Below are positions 47,431 through 58,152 of a stretch of DNA of 64,000 nucleotides, piece after piece. The stretch spans positions 310,001-374,000 of the forward strand of contig NJPS01000012.1 in NCBI GenBank assembly GCA_002946415.1, written 5' to 3'. Positions within the stretch are counted from its first letter, which is position 1, and every line of letters starts with the position of its first letter. The stretch is from Rutstroemia sp. NJR-2017a BVV2 (lineage: Eukaryota; Ascomycota; Leotiomycetes; Helotiales; Rutstroemiaceae). A program made the position numbers and the translations under genes. The notes under the pieces are model-generated. The model did not search any database and was not told the origin of the DNA. It saw only the letters and a list, made by a program, of their open reading frames with translations.

Positions 47431-48186
47431 GATTCGCTGGGAGCTGGCACTATGATATCAATTTAGAAGGTTTCTCAGCATACGAACTCTTACCCGAACT
47501 TCAGTTCCCAGAAGTACGGCGCTTCTACTTTGTAGTTCTGTATAGGCCTTTTATTCAACCGAACAGACGTCCTCGTGAGTGTAAGAGGCAATCGTATGGA
47601 GGCTCACTGTGGCTTCGAATCCTACTCAGCTAAGCAGCTTCCCCGGGCTCACACACCTGTAATGTTGTATTCAGTGCTGGCTAGCAACAGATATGGTAAA
47701 AGGCAGAAAACAGTCTTTAGGCTCAATTTACTAGCAGGATGGTAGTTCAGCGTCAGTTTCCAAAGATCTCTGTGTATATAGTATTAAAGTACGATTGACC
47801 GACTAGCTATTACTTCCTTCTCCCCCGGTCGTCCACAAAAAACGACCGCACGCTCTCCACCGAAAAATTATCTGCGAATCGCCCACCTTTCTTTCTCGAA
47901 ATTCACTGTCACTGACGTTTTATAAAATTCCCAGCGACTAGATAGAATTCACTACTATCAACTTTCGAATTGTATGTTCTAAACAGCTTGGAAAACAACC
48001 ATGTGCGCCATTTGGCTACGTGCCCCGTAATGCCCCTATTCCTAAACGATTCGGCTCGCTCACTCCTTTTCGTCATTCTCAACAAATAATTTGATTCACT
48101 TTTTTCAGTTCTATTCGATATCGATAGCTGTGTAAGGGTATTGGAGTTTGTATAACAGATTAAGTTGCAGAAGTAAAGGATACATT

Positions 48187-48275
48187 GCTGTTTCGTCCAA
48201 CGGTTCCACCGGTGAGATTGTGCTGCTACTTCGTCCAAGGATTCTGCCAGTGAGGCTATCTTGCTATTTCATTGA
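48187..48275 (+). repeat. Degenerate tandem repeat (about 36-38 bp)
   Basis: Two full units and part of a third share TTGCTGTTTCGTCCAA / TGCTGCTACTTCGTCCAA / TTGCTATTTCATTGAG followed by GG-x-TC-x-x-CC-x-GTGAG. Non-coding. Confidence 0.5.
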
Positions 48276-51077
48276 GTAGTCCATATCACCAATTACTAGA
48301 CTGCGAACCTAGTAACCTGTTGAGGGTACCCGCCAGATTAGGGCATTCACGGGTAGGTTGTAACGACTAATAGGTATCTAGTGGGTGGGTTGAGCTCGAT
48401 ACTACTCATTGAACAACAGTGCCTGTTCGTGACTAGATAGCACTCTATATAGATAGGAGGTCTATCTTCGCTAACTAATATGTTCACTGCTTCTAGAGGT
48501 AATTACTTTGATCTACTACGCTTTTATTGTTTCGATTTCTAATGAGTTTTTCGAACTCTTACGTCGATTTGAGAAACTGCCTACTCGGAGGTTCCAGATC
48601 GAAGTTGCTCTGTGAAGAGAATTTTGCTCTTACTTAGTGGGGATGAGACTGGACGTCGTGAGGGAGAAGGTTGCTGCGAGGTTTAGGAGCGAAGAATAGA
48701 AGTCGAGAGTTGGTGGAATGATACGAAAATGAGGGACAATTATACCCTCAAGCCTCTCGACAGTTTGCCGAATCAGTAAGCTGGCATTAGAGATAGACGG
48801 ATCCAAGTGTGATGAAGTGTAGAAGGTAGAAGTGGATGCTTGAGTTGTTCATGGAGGTAGAAGCAGTGATGAAAACGTTGAGTCAGGGTGGATCTAACCT
48901 TTGGACCGTATCATCAAATCACCGTCAAATGGAAGGCGGGGGAGTTGGGTGGGAGGCTGATCATACGTTGTTCAGAATGCTTCTTCTTAAGGTCATTGTA
49001 CAGATCTACTCGCCTATCCTAAATTAGTCTAACTAGCCCTAGACAACCCCACTGAATGACCCTCGTAGGCATACGGAGTATGATTAGCTCTCCTATAGTT
49101 CTTATTGAACAGTGTTTGAACAGTCAGCAATACTGCTCGCTCGACACTCGCGGGGTGTCTAATCAAGAGAATGTTATGACGAGCTCCGAAGCACCCACCA
49201 CTAGCTAAAGAGCCTTGCCTTCATGTGATAGCAACGCAGATGCATACATCTAGGTTTCTAGCCTAAATGTACGAAGAGCAAGATTGATAGATAAGTACCT
49301 ACGCTCCAAAAAATGTTACTGTGCACGTGAGAGGAAAACAACGAAAAGGTTTTCATCACGTGCTGAAACTCCGTCTTCGCGGCCATCATACGGACGTCTC
49401 ACGTAAATTAACGGTTGCTGGGTCAAAATAGTTCCAAACATGTTCGTTTTACACGAGTTAGCCCATCTGCCAAACCTCAAGCCCATCGCAAACTTGCCTG
49501 GATTTCCAGAGTGTGTAATAATTCTATGCTCCACGGCGAGGCTAAATGGATTACCCACATGTTTGAAGATTCATCTAGGTCATATTTTGATAGAAGTAAT
49601 AAAATTTCTGCACATTTCACTCTCAGGTTTGATGTCCTTTCCGAATATTTGAAATTGTAAGTGCTTGTGTAACTATTTACTCTGGGAGGTACCACACCGC
49701 CGTAGAGGAGCATGTTCACCTAACGCGCTAGTGGCCGTGTCTACGAAAACCTTTCTGCCTCCTTGTGTCTAGCTAAACACATTTTCTCCTACTTTGATTC
49801 TGGTTTACTGATTTGGAACAAACAGATCTAGCTTTACGAGCCGGGAGCTTCTAGCAAATTTTGGGTGGTGATGATAATCTAGATTCAATGGAAGAGGTAT
49901 GTCCGTTCGCACCGTGGGTGGGATTGCATACCCCGTGAAGGTCGCGACCATCATCTAACACTTCTCTGGATCTCAAAGGCAGTACCAAACCTCTCATAAA
50001 CACGCTTCAACATCACCCCATTGCGACCTTGCTTCGATCGCCTTCTATTCACGATTTCTACATTGGACCTTATGCGTCGCGAATATGAGATATGATATCC
50101 GTCAAAACCAGACGGGGCTTTCACCAAAGACAAAATAGAGACGACCAATCAATCAATCGAAATGAAATTGCTTCGCACCTCACACCGTGTACAACGTACG
50201 AATAAAAGCGGTGCTGAGATGCTAGAACCCACGCGAGCAACAACTTCTAACAACGCGCCGCACACTGATTTCGTATGAAAGCCTCCAGATCTGCCCAGAT
50301 TGCTCCAATTTACCCCTCCTAGGGGGCTTTCAGCACAAGGCCTTATCAATAGCGCGTGGGCGTACATTACCGAGCAGGGTATACATGCAGGTGGATAAAG
50401 AAACCACGATGAGCTAATGTACGCATGGCGGGGTCCCAATGGTAGGCCTACACTCAAGCCCTCACGTCCTGCTACCAGCAATGGTAGATTCATGAGTTAG
50501 TATGCACTCACCAACATACGCAGTGGTTATTTAATCAATGAACAGATTAAAAATATGTGATCCGTGGTTCAAACTTGTTCTCAGCATAAACTGGACATAT
50601 CCACTTGCCATGAACTTTCGGACACCTTAGCCACCAGTGAGCATCCCTGATTTCATATATCCCCTCCCGTTCTTACCACTGCGCCAGGAAAGCTGAACGT
50701 TTAGAGCCAGGCCTCCCTCCTCTCATTTGCCACTGGCAGCATGAGATGAAAAATGTCGGTGAGGACGTAAACGGTGGGTGGGAGTAGAATGGCATTTCTT
50801 CTAGAGGTCGCAAATAGCAAACAATTTGGAGGTAAATCTGGATGGACCGTAAACTGCGTCTGTACTCCTATAGGCTAATGAACTGCAGGCAGATTGAAAG
50901 GCAAGACACGCCACGTACCGAAGCACATGGGAACAAACGCAGCCATTGCCATTAAATACACTTGCTCGCCCAACATCCGGACAGACCAAACTTACGACAC
51001 TTCAAACATTCCAAGCACCAACACTAATTGAAACTATCTATCAATACTCTTTTTCTCTTTTGTTGAGCGGATTGAAG

Positions 51078-51980
51078 ATGGCACTGTTCGGAAAGTGGAT
51101 CGCATCGTTGAGGAAGGTGGAAATGACTACGTCGAGAAGAGCACGGAAGCAACCATCTGAGGGAGGACTTCATGGCAGACTTCAACCGAAAGTCCTCACA
51201 GAATCTCACGAGCCTAAGTCCCACAATCCCGTCCAAACTTGGCCACTGGGCTTGAGGGCCTTTCGAGAGCAAACACTTGGTCAAGCCCAGCAGTTTGTAG
51301 CGCAGCGAAGAAACATGCAGAATTTCTTTTCGTCGAACGACCGCAACGAAAAAACCCAAACATATACGACCACGAACACCGAGCTCATCAAAGTAGGGAG
51401 CGTAGTATGGCTTCCACTGCATGAGGCTACATCAAGAAAGAATGGCACAGACTGTCGAAAGTTGGGCATAACCGGATTCGTACATTCGAAATGGCGCCCG
51501 CACATCGTTGCTCAGGTGTATTTCAGACACTACGTCGCAGTTCCCATCACAACACACAGAAATAGCGGTGCGAAGAAGTTCAAACACTCCAAGGATCTCT
51601 CATTGCACACCAGAGTCCGCGACTCGAAGAACAAGCCAGCCAACAATTCGAAGGAGGGAGGAACCAACGTCGACTCGTCACAAGATAGTGAGGTAGCGGT
51701 CGATCTCGGTTCGGATAACATGCCTCTGTACGTCACAGTAATTGAGAACTGCACCAAGGAATCGATGTCTGAAATGTCATATGCGCTTATGGGTAGTCCC
51801 GTCACCTACCATTTCGACATACCTTTCACACCAGTTGGCTCGTTGGACGAAGACAGCAAGGAGCGGTTCCTCATGAGATACAAGAAGGTCTCTGATGGAT
51901 TGGAGGGATTGAAGTCGCATCCGACGGGTCACGGATCTCAGCCGGCTAGGTTGAAGAGAGTATATCGATCGAAGCATTGA
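51078..51980 (+). CDS. Diverged DUF6590-like protein
   Basis: ORF of 300 residues from ATG 51078 (MALFGKWIASLRKVEM). The frame is open further upstream but only from non-ATG codons. After a basic Arg/Lys-rich N-terminus, the segment IKVGSVVWLPLHEATSR, GFVHSKWRPHIVAQVYFR and HYVAVPITTHRNSGAK lines up with YKAGLVICAATHE, GPIYSKERKYVLIHCYHN and HAIALPIYTHGKKG of the gene at 43893. It is therefore a relative of the DUF6590 family, although more diverged. Between the module and the tail is a Ser/Asn-rich insert, and YVTVIENCTKESMSE forms the last conserved-looking strand. Unknown function. Possibly an old paralogue of the 43893 gene. Confidence 0.65.
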   Translation: MALFGKWIASLRKVEMTTSRRARKQPSEGGLHGRLQPKVLTESHEPKSHNPVQTWPLGLRAFREQTLGQAQQFVAQRRNMQNFFSSNDRNEKTQTYTTTNTELIKVGSVVWLPLHEATSRKNGTDCRKLGITGFVHSKWRPHIVAQVYFRHYVAVPITTHRNSGAKKFKHSKDLSLHTRVRDSKNKPANNSKEGGTNVDSSQDSEVAVDLGSDNMPLYVTVIENCTKESMSEMSYALMGSPVTYHFDIPFTPVGSLDEDSKERFLMRYKKVSDGLEGLKSHPTGHGSQPARLKRVYRSKH

Positions 51981-53221
51981 TCGGCCAATATGCCGTTTCT
52001 GGGATACATTCTTAGTGGGTTAGGAGAGGGAGACGGCTTGAGAATTGTCTATATAGACGGAAATGTTGATAATGTACTGCGTTGCAATCCAGCATGACGT
52101 TCCTGTGTGATGTGATGTGAAAGTGAACGTGAATGTCGTTGCACGAGTCCACCAAGTGCTTATATAATTAGCCGCGCCTACAGCTGGTGCAGCACTAACT
52201 CCACCTTATTCCAACGACCTTGCACCCAACCACTCCAGTTCCAAAATCACAAAGTTCCAAACGTCGAGACATCGGTACTTCGACCATACTGCTCTTCATC
52301 ATTATGATTTAATACACCAATAATACACCAAATGAACGAAATAATTATTCTGAAGGATATGGAAATGGTTGAGAAATATCCAGGACGGTGTTGTGATACT
52401 CCCGACGGTCATGGCAAGTATATTTACCTATTCGTGCTAGCCAGACATCGTAAGTCTTTCCATACAAATTCGATGAAGGATAATCGGTGCCTGTTGGAGT
52501 GAGATTTAGTTAATTACAAGAGAGCTATATGATTAATCAGTTGTACAGCATGCGCCTACAAGAGGGCATTCAATGAATGGGATTAGTCAGATTGATGTAG
52601 TACGGGAGAAGTCGTCTATTTCATGATCCATCCTTCTTACCCAGTTGTTGGAGAATCAGAATCACCTGACTGAACCACTGCATTTGATCACCTTGTTAAT
52701 GATTAAGGTGCGTATTTCAACCAGGTCTACCTACAGTAACTAATTTGTTTCTCCGAATATAGATCTAAATATCGAGGAGTACACCCACCAAAATGAATCC
52801 ACATACGACATTTCATAAGCTATGAAGCTTGCAGAGTACATGAGGTCCCAAGCCGGCGCGGTGGAAGGGAGACGAGTTTGGATATTCACCGTTCTTGGGA
52901 AAGGGTACGGAAACAGAAGGTTATTTATCTGTCCAGTTTTCCGTTCACTCTATCACATCAGTGTCATTTCGTTAATCATTCGATTACGATTCTAGTCATT
53001 CAGTCGTCCGTCCGTTCTACTTTTGGGTATCTACCTACATCATAAAACATCGCAACAAACCCCCACCTGTCCGAAAAGCATAGAGTGATCTGTGCTTTTC
53101 CCGATTAATTACTGGACTGAGTCCAGCTCCATGATTCCTGTCATCAATGACCCCGTCATCTAAATATACAAATACATTATTACAACATTATCATCCATCC
53201 TTGCATCCGTTTCCCCCACAC
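51981..53221. other. Intergenic, nothing recognised
   Basis: About 1.2 kb between two convergent genes. AT-rich, with only very short ORFs. Presumed 3' untranslated regions at both ends. Confidence 0.5.
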
Positions 53222-54390
53222 TCACACCCTGCTTCCAAAGTCACTACTCCCACTCTTCCTGGCCATCTTTCCCCTCCCATACCACCCCTTCTCCGTAAAA
53301 ACCCTCTTCTTCTCCCTCCTCCCCACCCACCAAACCGCAATCCACACCCCCGCCGCCAAAAACATCACCCCCGTCGCCACCCACGTCAGCACCAAGAATT
53401 TCTTCCCCCGCACCGCATAGACGCCTATAGCGTTCCCATGCTTATTAATAATACCCGTCGCCTTATTCTGCAGCACCGTGATGATGATCGACGCGATGAG
53501 CATGGCGATAAAGGCGAGCGACGCGAGAGTCCAGTTCAGGAAATGGAAGAGCCCGCTGGATGTTAGGAGGAAGATGGCAAGGAGCGAGGTCAAGATCGCG
53601 AGACCGGCGGCCGCGATCCCGATGCAGTAGAGGACGAAGGTGGCGTTGAGGCCGGTGGAGAGCGTGTCCAGACCGTCTTGAATGGAGGAGGGCCAGGAGA
53701 TGTCGCTGAGGTTGAGGTGGAAGGGGCCGACGGAGAGTTCTTCGCCAATGATGGTGTTGATGTCGAAGTGGTCTGTTTGAGTGAATGTTAGTCCTCGTGC
53801 TTCATGTACCGCATATCATATTTTCAAATGGACAAACCCCTTTGTAACCAAGCACACACAACAACCACCAAGACAGAAAAAACTTACACATAGCAGTCTG
53901 ATTAGAGCAGCGACTAACATTCTTCGCCGCCCCCTTCGCTGTTGCATTCGGCTTATAAGTACCCTCGCACATATCCATCAAATGCAGGGAATACCACTCC
54001 TTGATGCCTAGCTCTCGAGCAATTGCATCCGTGACATCATCTGCGAGCGCGCCCAGCGCATTCTCGATATCGTCGCCTAGACCTGGCTCAGGTGCGCGAG
54101 GCAGCAGACTGCTAAGCCCGCTGATGACGCCGCCGATGCCGCTGGTGGACGTAGGGATAATGCCGCTGGTCGAGGTAGGGATGAGGTTTGCGCCTACGTC
54201 GGATGTGTTGAGCTGCGAGGAGAGGGTTAGGTTTTCTGTATTAGAAGGATGGGGAAGGGAGAAAAGGGCTTACGGTAACAATATCGTAGTCCTCCATAAA
54301 ACCTGGCTTATGTCCCGCAAAAAGACAGAGCATGCCCAGGACAAAAGTGACGATGGAACACGCCAACGGGAGCGCAGCTAGTGGCTGCAT
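53222..54390 (-). CDS. SUR7/PalI family plasma-membrane protein
   Basis: Exons 54274-54390, 53888-54212 and 53222-53772 join in phase to 330 residues. It begins MQPLAALPLACSIVTFVLGM with a membrane segment. A large extracytosolic loop follows (IPTSTSG twice, SRCSNQTAMYHFDINTIIG with Cys and N-glycosylation sites). The last 150 residues hold three more helices: TFVLYCIGIAAAGLAILTSL, FHFLNWTLASLAFIAMLIAS, and VLTWVATGVMFLAAGVWIAV. A basic cytosolic tail (GRREKKRVFTEKGWYG) ends the protein. Four helices with one large loop between helices 1 and 2 is the SUR7/PalI pattern. SUR7 proteins mark eisosomes and affect wall and sphingolipids, and PalI is the pH-signalling member. The spacing GW-W after helix 4 fits the SUR7 side. 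Which paralogue it is cannot be said. Confidence 0.85.
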
Positions 54391-55232
54391 CTTGATTTGC
54401 AATAAGATATGCGATAGGTATTGTGAAGTGCTTCAACGTCTACCGTTGACTTGTGTGTGGTATGCGATAAGAGACGAGGAATGTAACTTGTATCTTTATC
54501 TGACTTTTTTGCTGCTGCTTGCAGAAAAATAAATGCAAAAACAGAATCACAAGAAAAAGAGAAGAAAAGCAAAACAAGATAAACAAGAGCAGCAGCAGCG
54601 GTGAATCATATAGCAAAACCAATGAGTCCCTCCTACCACGCAGACTCACTCACTCACTCACCCCCATTCATTCACAGACAAAAAAAACCAGGAACCAGCC
54701 CTGTTTGTTCCCTATCAATAACATCAACCCAATATCTCCCTCCCCAAAATAAGATAAAACTCTAAAAACGCTCCCCTCCCTCTCAACCAATCCACCTCTC
54801 TCTCCCTTCCCAAGACCCTTCCCCTTCATTTTCAAAACCTACGTCATCCACCCTGAAAACTCGACGATCGCACGACAGCACTTGTACGCACGCCCCTCTC
54901 CCTGAACCAGTCGCTTACCCATAAGCGAAAACCACAACCAATCTTCTCTTCATGCGCCCGCCACGCGATAAGCAGCTTCACGTGACTCTCCCATGCAAGG
55001 ATCCGTAAGCCACTCGTGTCATACGCCAAGTGCCGACCCGCGACCCTGATTTCTGGAAAAGAAAAAAAAGTTGGTGGTTTCGGGAAGGCGCAGCGCATGG
55101 CTCGGATCTTATTCTTATTGTTCTGCAATGCAAGCCTATCGTTGGGATACAGGCACGACAGACCAACGCGGGCGGTTGTTGGTTTGGTGTTTGAACTTTG
55201 ACGACGCACCATTAAGCGCTGGTTGTTTCAGA
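54391..55232. other. Intergenic, nothing recognised
   Basis: Contains the presumed promoter of the minus-strand SUR7-type gene (A/C-rich stretches at 54520-54840). It ends at the left copy of a direct repeat. Overlapping ORFs without motifs only. Confidence 0.5.
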
Positions 55233-55475
55233 GGGAGTATTGTTTGCAGAGATGATTGGGGTTGGAATTGAAACTGCTTGTAATTGTTATATTATGTTTA
55301 TTTATGTTCCATGCCAAAACCGTCGCGGAAAACGATTAATTCAGTAAACGCCAACCAACCAACGACCATGCAAGCACCAACTTCCCACGCCTCCCACATC
55401 TGCGCGCCCATCGAAATTAAGCGATTAAATAGCTCATCCCTCAATACCATCGCAGTAAGATATCTTTTATTCCCC
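55233..55475. repeat. Direct repeat, left copy (relic of DUF3292 gene 3' end)
   Basis: This copy of 243 bp matches 57884-58152 in the same orientation. It has the motif GAGTATTGTTTGCAGAGATG at its left end and TTATTCCCC at the right. On the minus strand it encodes a copy of the last about 30 codons of the DUF3292 protein (LRDELFNRLISMGAQMWE). The stop is lost, and many of the differences lie at third codon positions. The right copy also has about 25 bp of extra sequence in its 3' flank. Confidence 0.85.
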
Positions 55476-57297
55476 GATCTGGTTGTTCAAGGCACTGACC
55501 CGATCGATGAAATTGGTCCCTGTTTTAAAATCGAGCTCTCCTTTGATCAGGGAGACGAGATTCGGCGGGCCATTGTTCAACAAGCCCTCGTTGACATCTT
55601 TAATATCTTTTGAAGCTTCGGAGGCTTTCTGGATGCTGTTATAAATCTTATCGGTGACCTGGTCTTTAGAATAATAGACGGTTTGCCATGAATTCATTGT
55701 AGAAGTAACCGATTCGGATAGAGACATATAGAGCTGTCGAGCAAGTATAATAGTGCCACCGAGGAGACGACGTGATGAATTGATTTCGGATATTTGGTCG
55801 CGACCAGACGACTGTTCTTTCCGAAGCGCCTCTTCAACCTCAGAGCAACGTACAAATAGCCTCTCGAACTTTCTTCTTCTCACGGTCTAATTCATCACGT
55901 ACCGTCAAAAGATCCTCCCGCGAAATGTTTATTTTATCCAGAAGAATTTGGTTGCAACTATTGAGAATTTCCACTATCTTCTCCAACTCGGCAATTCTTG
56001 CTTGGTAGATTTGTGGAGGTAAGATCATATGATTATCCGTCGGGTTGGAAGTTGAATGTAGACCGACTTTCGGGGCACAAGTATCTTTTGCTTCTTTGGT
56101 CGTGACGTTTCGAGGATAACCGGGACGTACCAATCTCGGAGATGGAGAGACAGCTAGTGAGGAAGCAACTTGACGTTCGGCTTTAGTTCTATCCATAGAC
56201 GGTAAGACCGTTGGGACACTGAGCGGAGAATATTGACGAAGACTTGATGGTGTAACTGGAGCATTTCCGGGCGTAAACTGGTTCGGGTAGCTTGAGTCAC
56301 GATTCGTGAGCCTTCCCGTAGAGCGGTTATGCCCACCCCTTCCAGTGAGCATATTTCCTCCATGTTCGTGTGTGCTCCTGCCTCGTGAAGAGTTCAAAGG
56401 TCCTTGTGGAGAGCTCAAAGATGATGACCGCTGTTGAGTCAATAGTCGGGCGGCCGGAAGTTCTTCATCCTCACCCTCATCCTCAACCTCTTCGTCATCC
56501 TTAGCTTCTCTTTCGGAATGTAGTTGGGTATCTGGGTTTTTCTTGACTTCCGGGCGCGAATCTAAAAACTTCAAATACCATTCTTGCGTCATAAATCCGG
56601 TCAGGTCGTTAGGCCCGTTCAATGTGTTCAGTTCAACGAAGGGCCCTGGTCGGAGTATATAATCGCCTCTCATTGGCTCTCCGTTGACGGTAACTACTGC
56701 ACCCAACTTTGTGATGACAGGGTCTCCACGGTGGCGTCTAGTTTTTCGGAGTTTGCCATCGACATTAACATCAGCAGGGCATTTCAGAAATAGCTTTTCC
56801 CCTGGATGCTTGACCAACTTTGCTAGGACTAGTGCTCGGTCGCTGTAGAAACGTAGCGTTGGTAATTGGGACGGAAGCTCAACTGATTCGGGCTCAAAAA
56901 TACTTCGAGTCGTGAACCAGGTATCGGGGTCTCCATCTTCTGAATCGTCATCAGCGTCCCAACCACGGGTCGTAGGTTCCGTCTGGGTTTTGATTGCTTT
57001 GTGGTGGTTTTCGGTGGTCACATTGAGTAAGTCGGAAATTCTGGCCCGGGATTTCTTGTGTGGAGTTTGAGCACTTGACGTCGGAGAGTCCGAGTCTGTA
57101 TCGAAACCTGGCGGAGAGTCCGAGTCCGTATCGAAACCTGGCGGAGAGTCCGGGTCCATATCGAAACCTGGCGGAGACTCAATACCCTCGCCCTTCTCGG
57201 GCTTAGTGTCTTTCTTCGGCGGATCGGAAGTAGCCATTTGTGAGGCTTTTCTCTTACGAGCACCCTTCGCCGGAGCAGCTTTCCCACCTCGGCCCAT
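55467..57297 (-). CDS. Orphan nuclear-looking protein between duplicated ends
   Basis: Exon 55903-57297 from ATG 57297 (MGRGGKAAPAKGARKRKAS), joined by a 64-nt intron (GTACGT donor, CTCTGAG acceptor) to 55467-55838, gives 588 residues. A likely 5'-leader intron (GTATGT, TGCTAAC branch, CATCTAG) lies just upstream, so codons before ATG 57297 are not used. Parts: basic N-terminus; three 10-residue repeats (DSPPGFDTDS); a compact-looking central region at about 130-265 (FEPESVELPSQLPTLRFYSD, VKHPGEKLFLKCP, DPVITKLGAVVTVNGEPMRG, GFMTQEWYLKFLDSRP); an acidic stretch; a long Ser/Pro/Arg disordered region; and a coiled coil at about 425-500 (RIAELEKIVEILNSCN). Instead of the intron there could be a one-base frameshift. 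No known family. The last two codons and the stop fall in the duplicated sequence. Confidence 0.65.
57083..57172 (-). repeat. Three 30-bp coding tandem repeats
   Basis: Units at 57083-57112, 57113-57142 and 57143-57172, with a partial fourth, code for SPPGFD-x-D-x-D repeats in the orphan protein. Differences are few, indicating recent amplification. Confidence 0.9.
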
Positions 57298-57392
57298 GAT
57301 GAGATTTTTTTCGGTCCCTAGATGAGAGGTTAGCAATGACGTCGGTAGGACATAGTTGAATGGAAGCGACATACCGAGAGCAAAGTGCAGCC

Positions 57393-57513
57393 CGAAACGC
57401 ACAAGATGGAGGGTGAACGAGAAGCTTTTCAGTTGCTAGATCGGTGCGAAACTTCAAACGCATAAGCTGGAGGGTGAACGAGAAGCTTTTCAATTCCTAG
57501 ATCTGTGCGAAAC
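57393..57513. repeat. Tandem duplication of 54-61 bp
   Basis: Units 57393-57446 and 57447-57507 share GGAGGGTGAACGAGAAGCTT and a CTAGATC-x-GTGCGAAAC end. A third partial unit (CGAAACTTCGCACC) follows. It lies in the leader/promoter of the orphan gene. Confidence 0.85.
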
Positions 57514-57561
57514 TTCGCACCGATCAGTTTCGAATTCCGTATCGTCGTCGGTTTCAGTTCT

Positions 57562-57848
57562 GTGCCTAATGAACAAGGTTAGAAAAGGCACCACCATAGG
57601 TTCAAGGACATACCAAATTCAACTTCGGGAAAAGTGGTATGTATTGGAGAAGAAGTATGATGGCGTGAAGTGAAGTATTTAAGCTCCAAAATTTGGTAAT
57701 GGCCGTGCCTAATGAATAAGGGTAGAAAAGGCACCAACATAGGTTCAAGGACATACCAAATTCAACTTCGGGAAAAGTAATATGTATTGGAGAAGAAGCA
57801 TGTTGGCGTGAAGTGAAGTATTTAAGCTCCCAAAAATTGGTAATGGCC
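57562..57848. repeat. Tandem duplication of about 143 bp
   Basis: Units 57562-57704 and 57705-57848 are about 95 percent alike by eye. They begin GTGCCTAATGAA and end TTGGTAATGGCC. They lie directly upstream of the orphan gene and directly next to the right copy of the flanking direct repeat. Confidence 0.9.
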
Positions 57849-57883
57849 TTGTTTTTTAGGCTACAGATATCAGCGACGACCAA

Positions 57884-58152
57884 GAGTATTGTTTGCAGAG
57901 ATGATTGGGGTTGGAGTTGAAACTGCTTGTAATTGTTATGCTATGTTTATTTATGTATGTTCCATACCAAAACCGTTGCGGAAATCAATTAATTCAGTAA
58001 ACGCCAACCAACGAACCACACCAGACCATCCAAGCAAGCATTAAGTATCAAGCCCTACCTACCATACCTCCCACATCTGCGCACCCATCGAAATCAAGCG
58101 ATTAAACAGCTCATCCCTCAATGCGATCGCAGTAAGATGTTTTTTATTCCCC
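57884..58152. repeat. Direct repeat, right copy (true 3' end of DUF3292 gene)
   Basis: Matches 55233-55475. It includes the last 94 nt of the DUF3292 coding sequence with its TAG stop and about 175 bp of 3' flank. The unit is the contiguous, functional end of the gene. Confidence 0.85.

Larger units (their letters stand above)
46807..51077. other. Repeat-bearing intergenic region of about 4.3 kb
   Basis: No supported protein-coding gene. Short ORFs (up to 114 codons) have no motifs. A possible LTR relic starts near 47170 and a degenerate tandem repeat lies at 48187-48275; both are listed separately. The promoter of the gene at 51078 must lie near the right end. The base composition is moderately AT-rich. 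Confidence 0.45.

Noticed and set aside
47600..47625. GGCTTCGAATCC-like string resembling a tRNA B box
   Set aside because: No matching A box or cloverleaf around it. No tRNA was found in the window.
48187..48275. Short repeats considered as a CRISPR-like array
   Set aside because: Units are degenerate and without spacers; a eukaryotic genome is not expected to hold CRISPR arrays.
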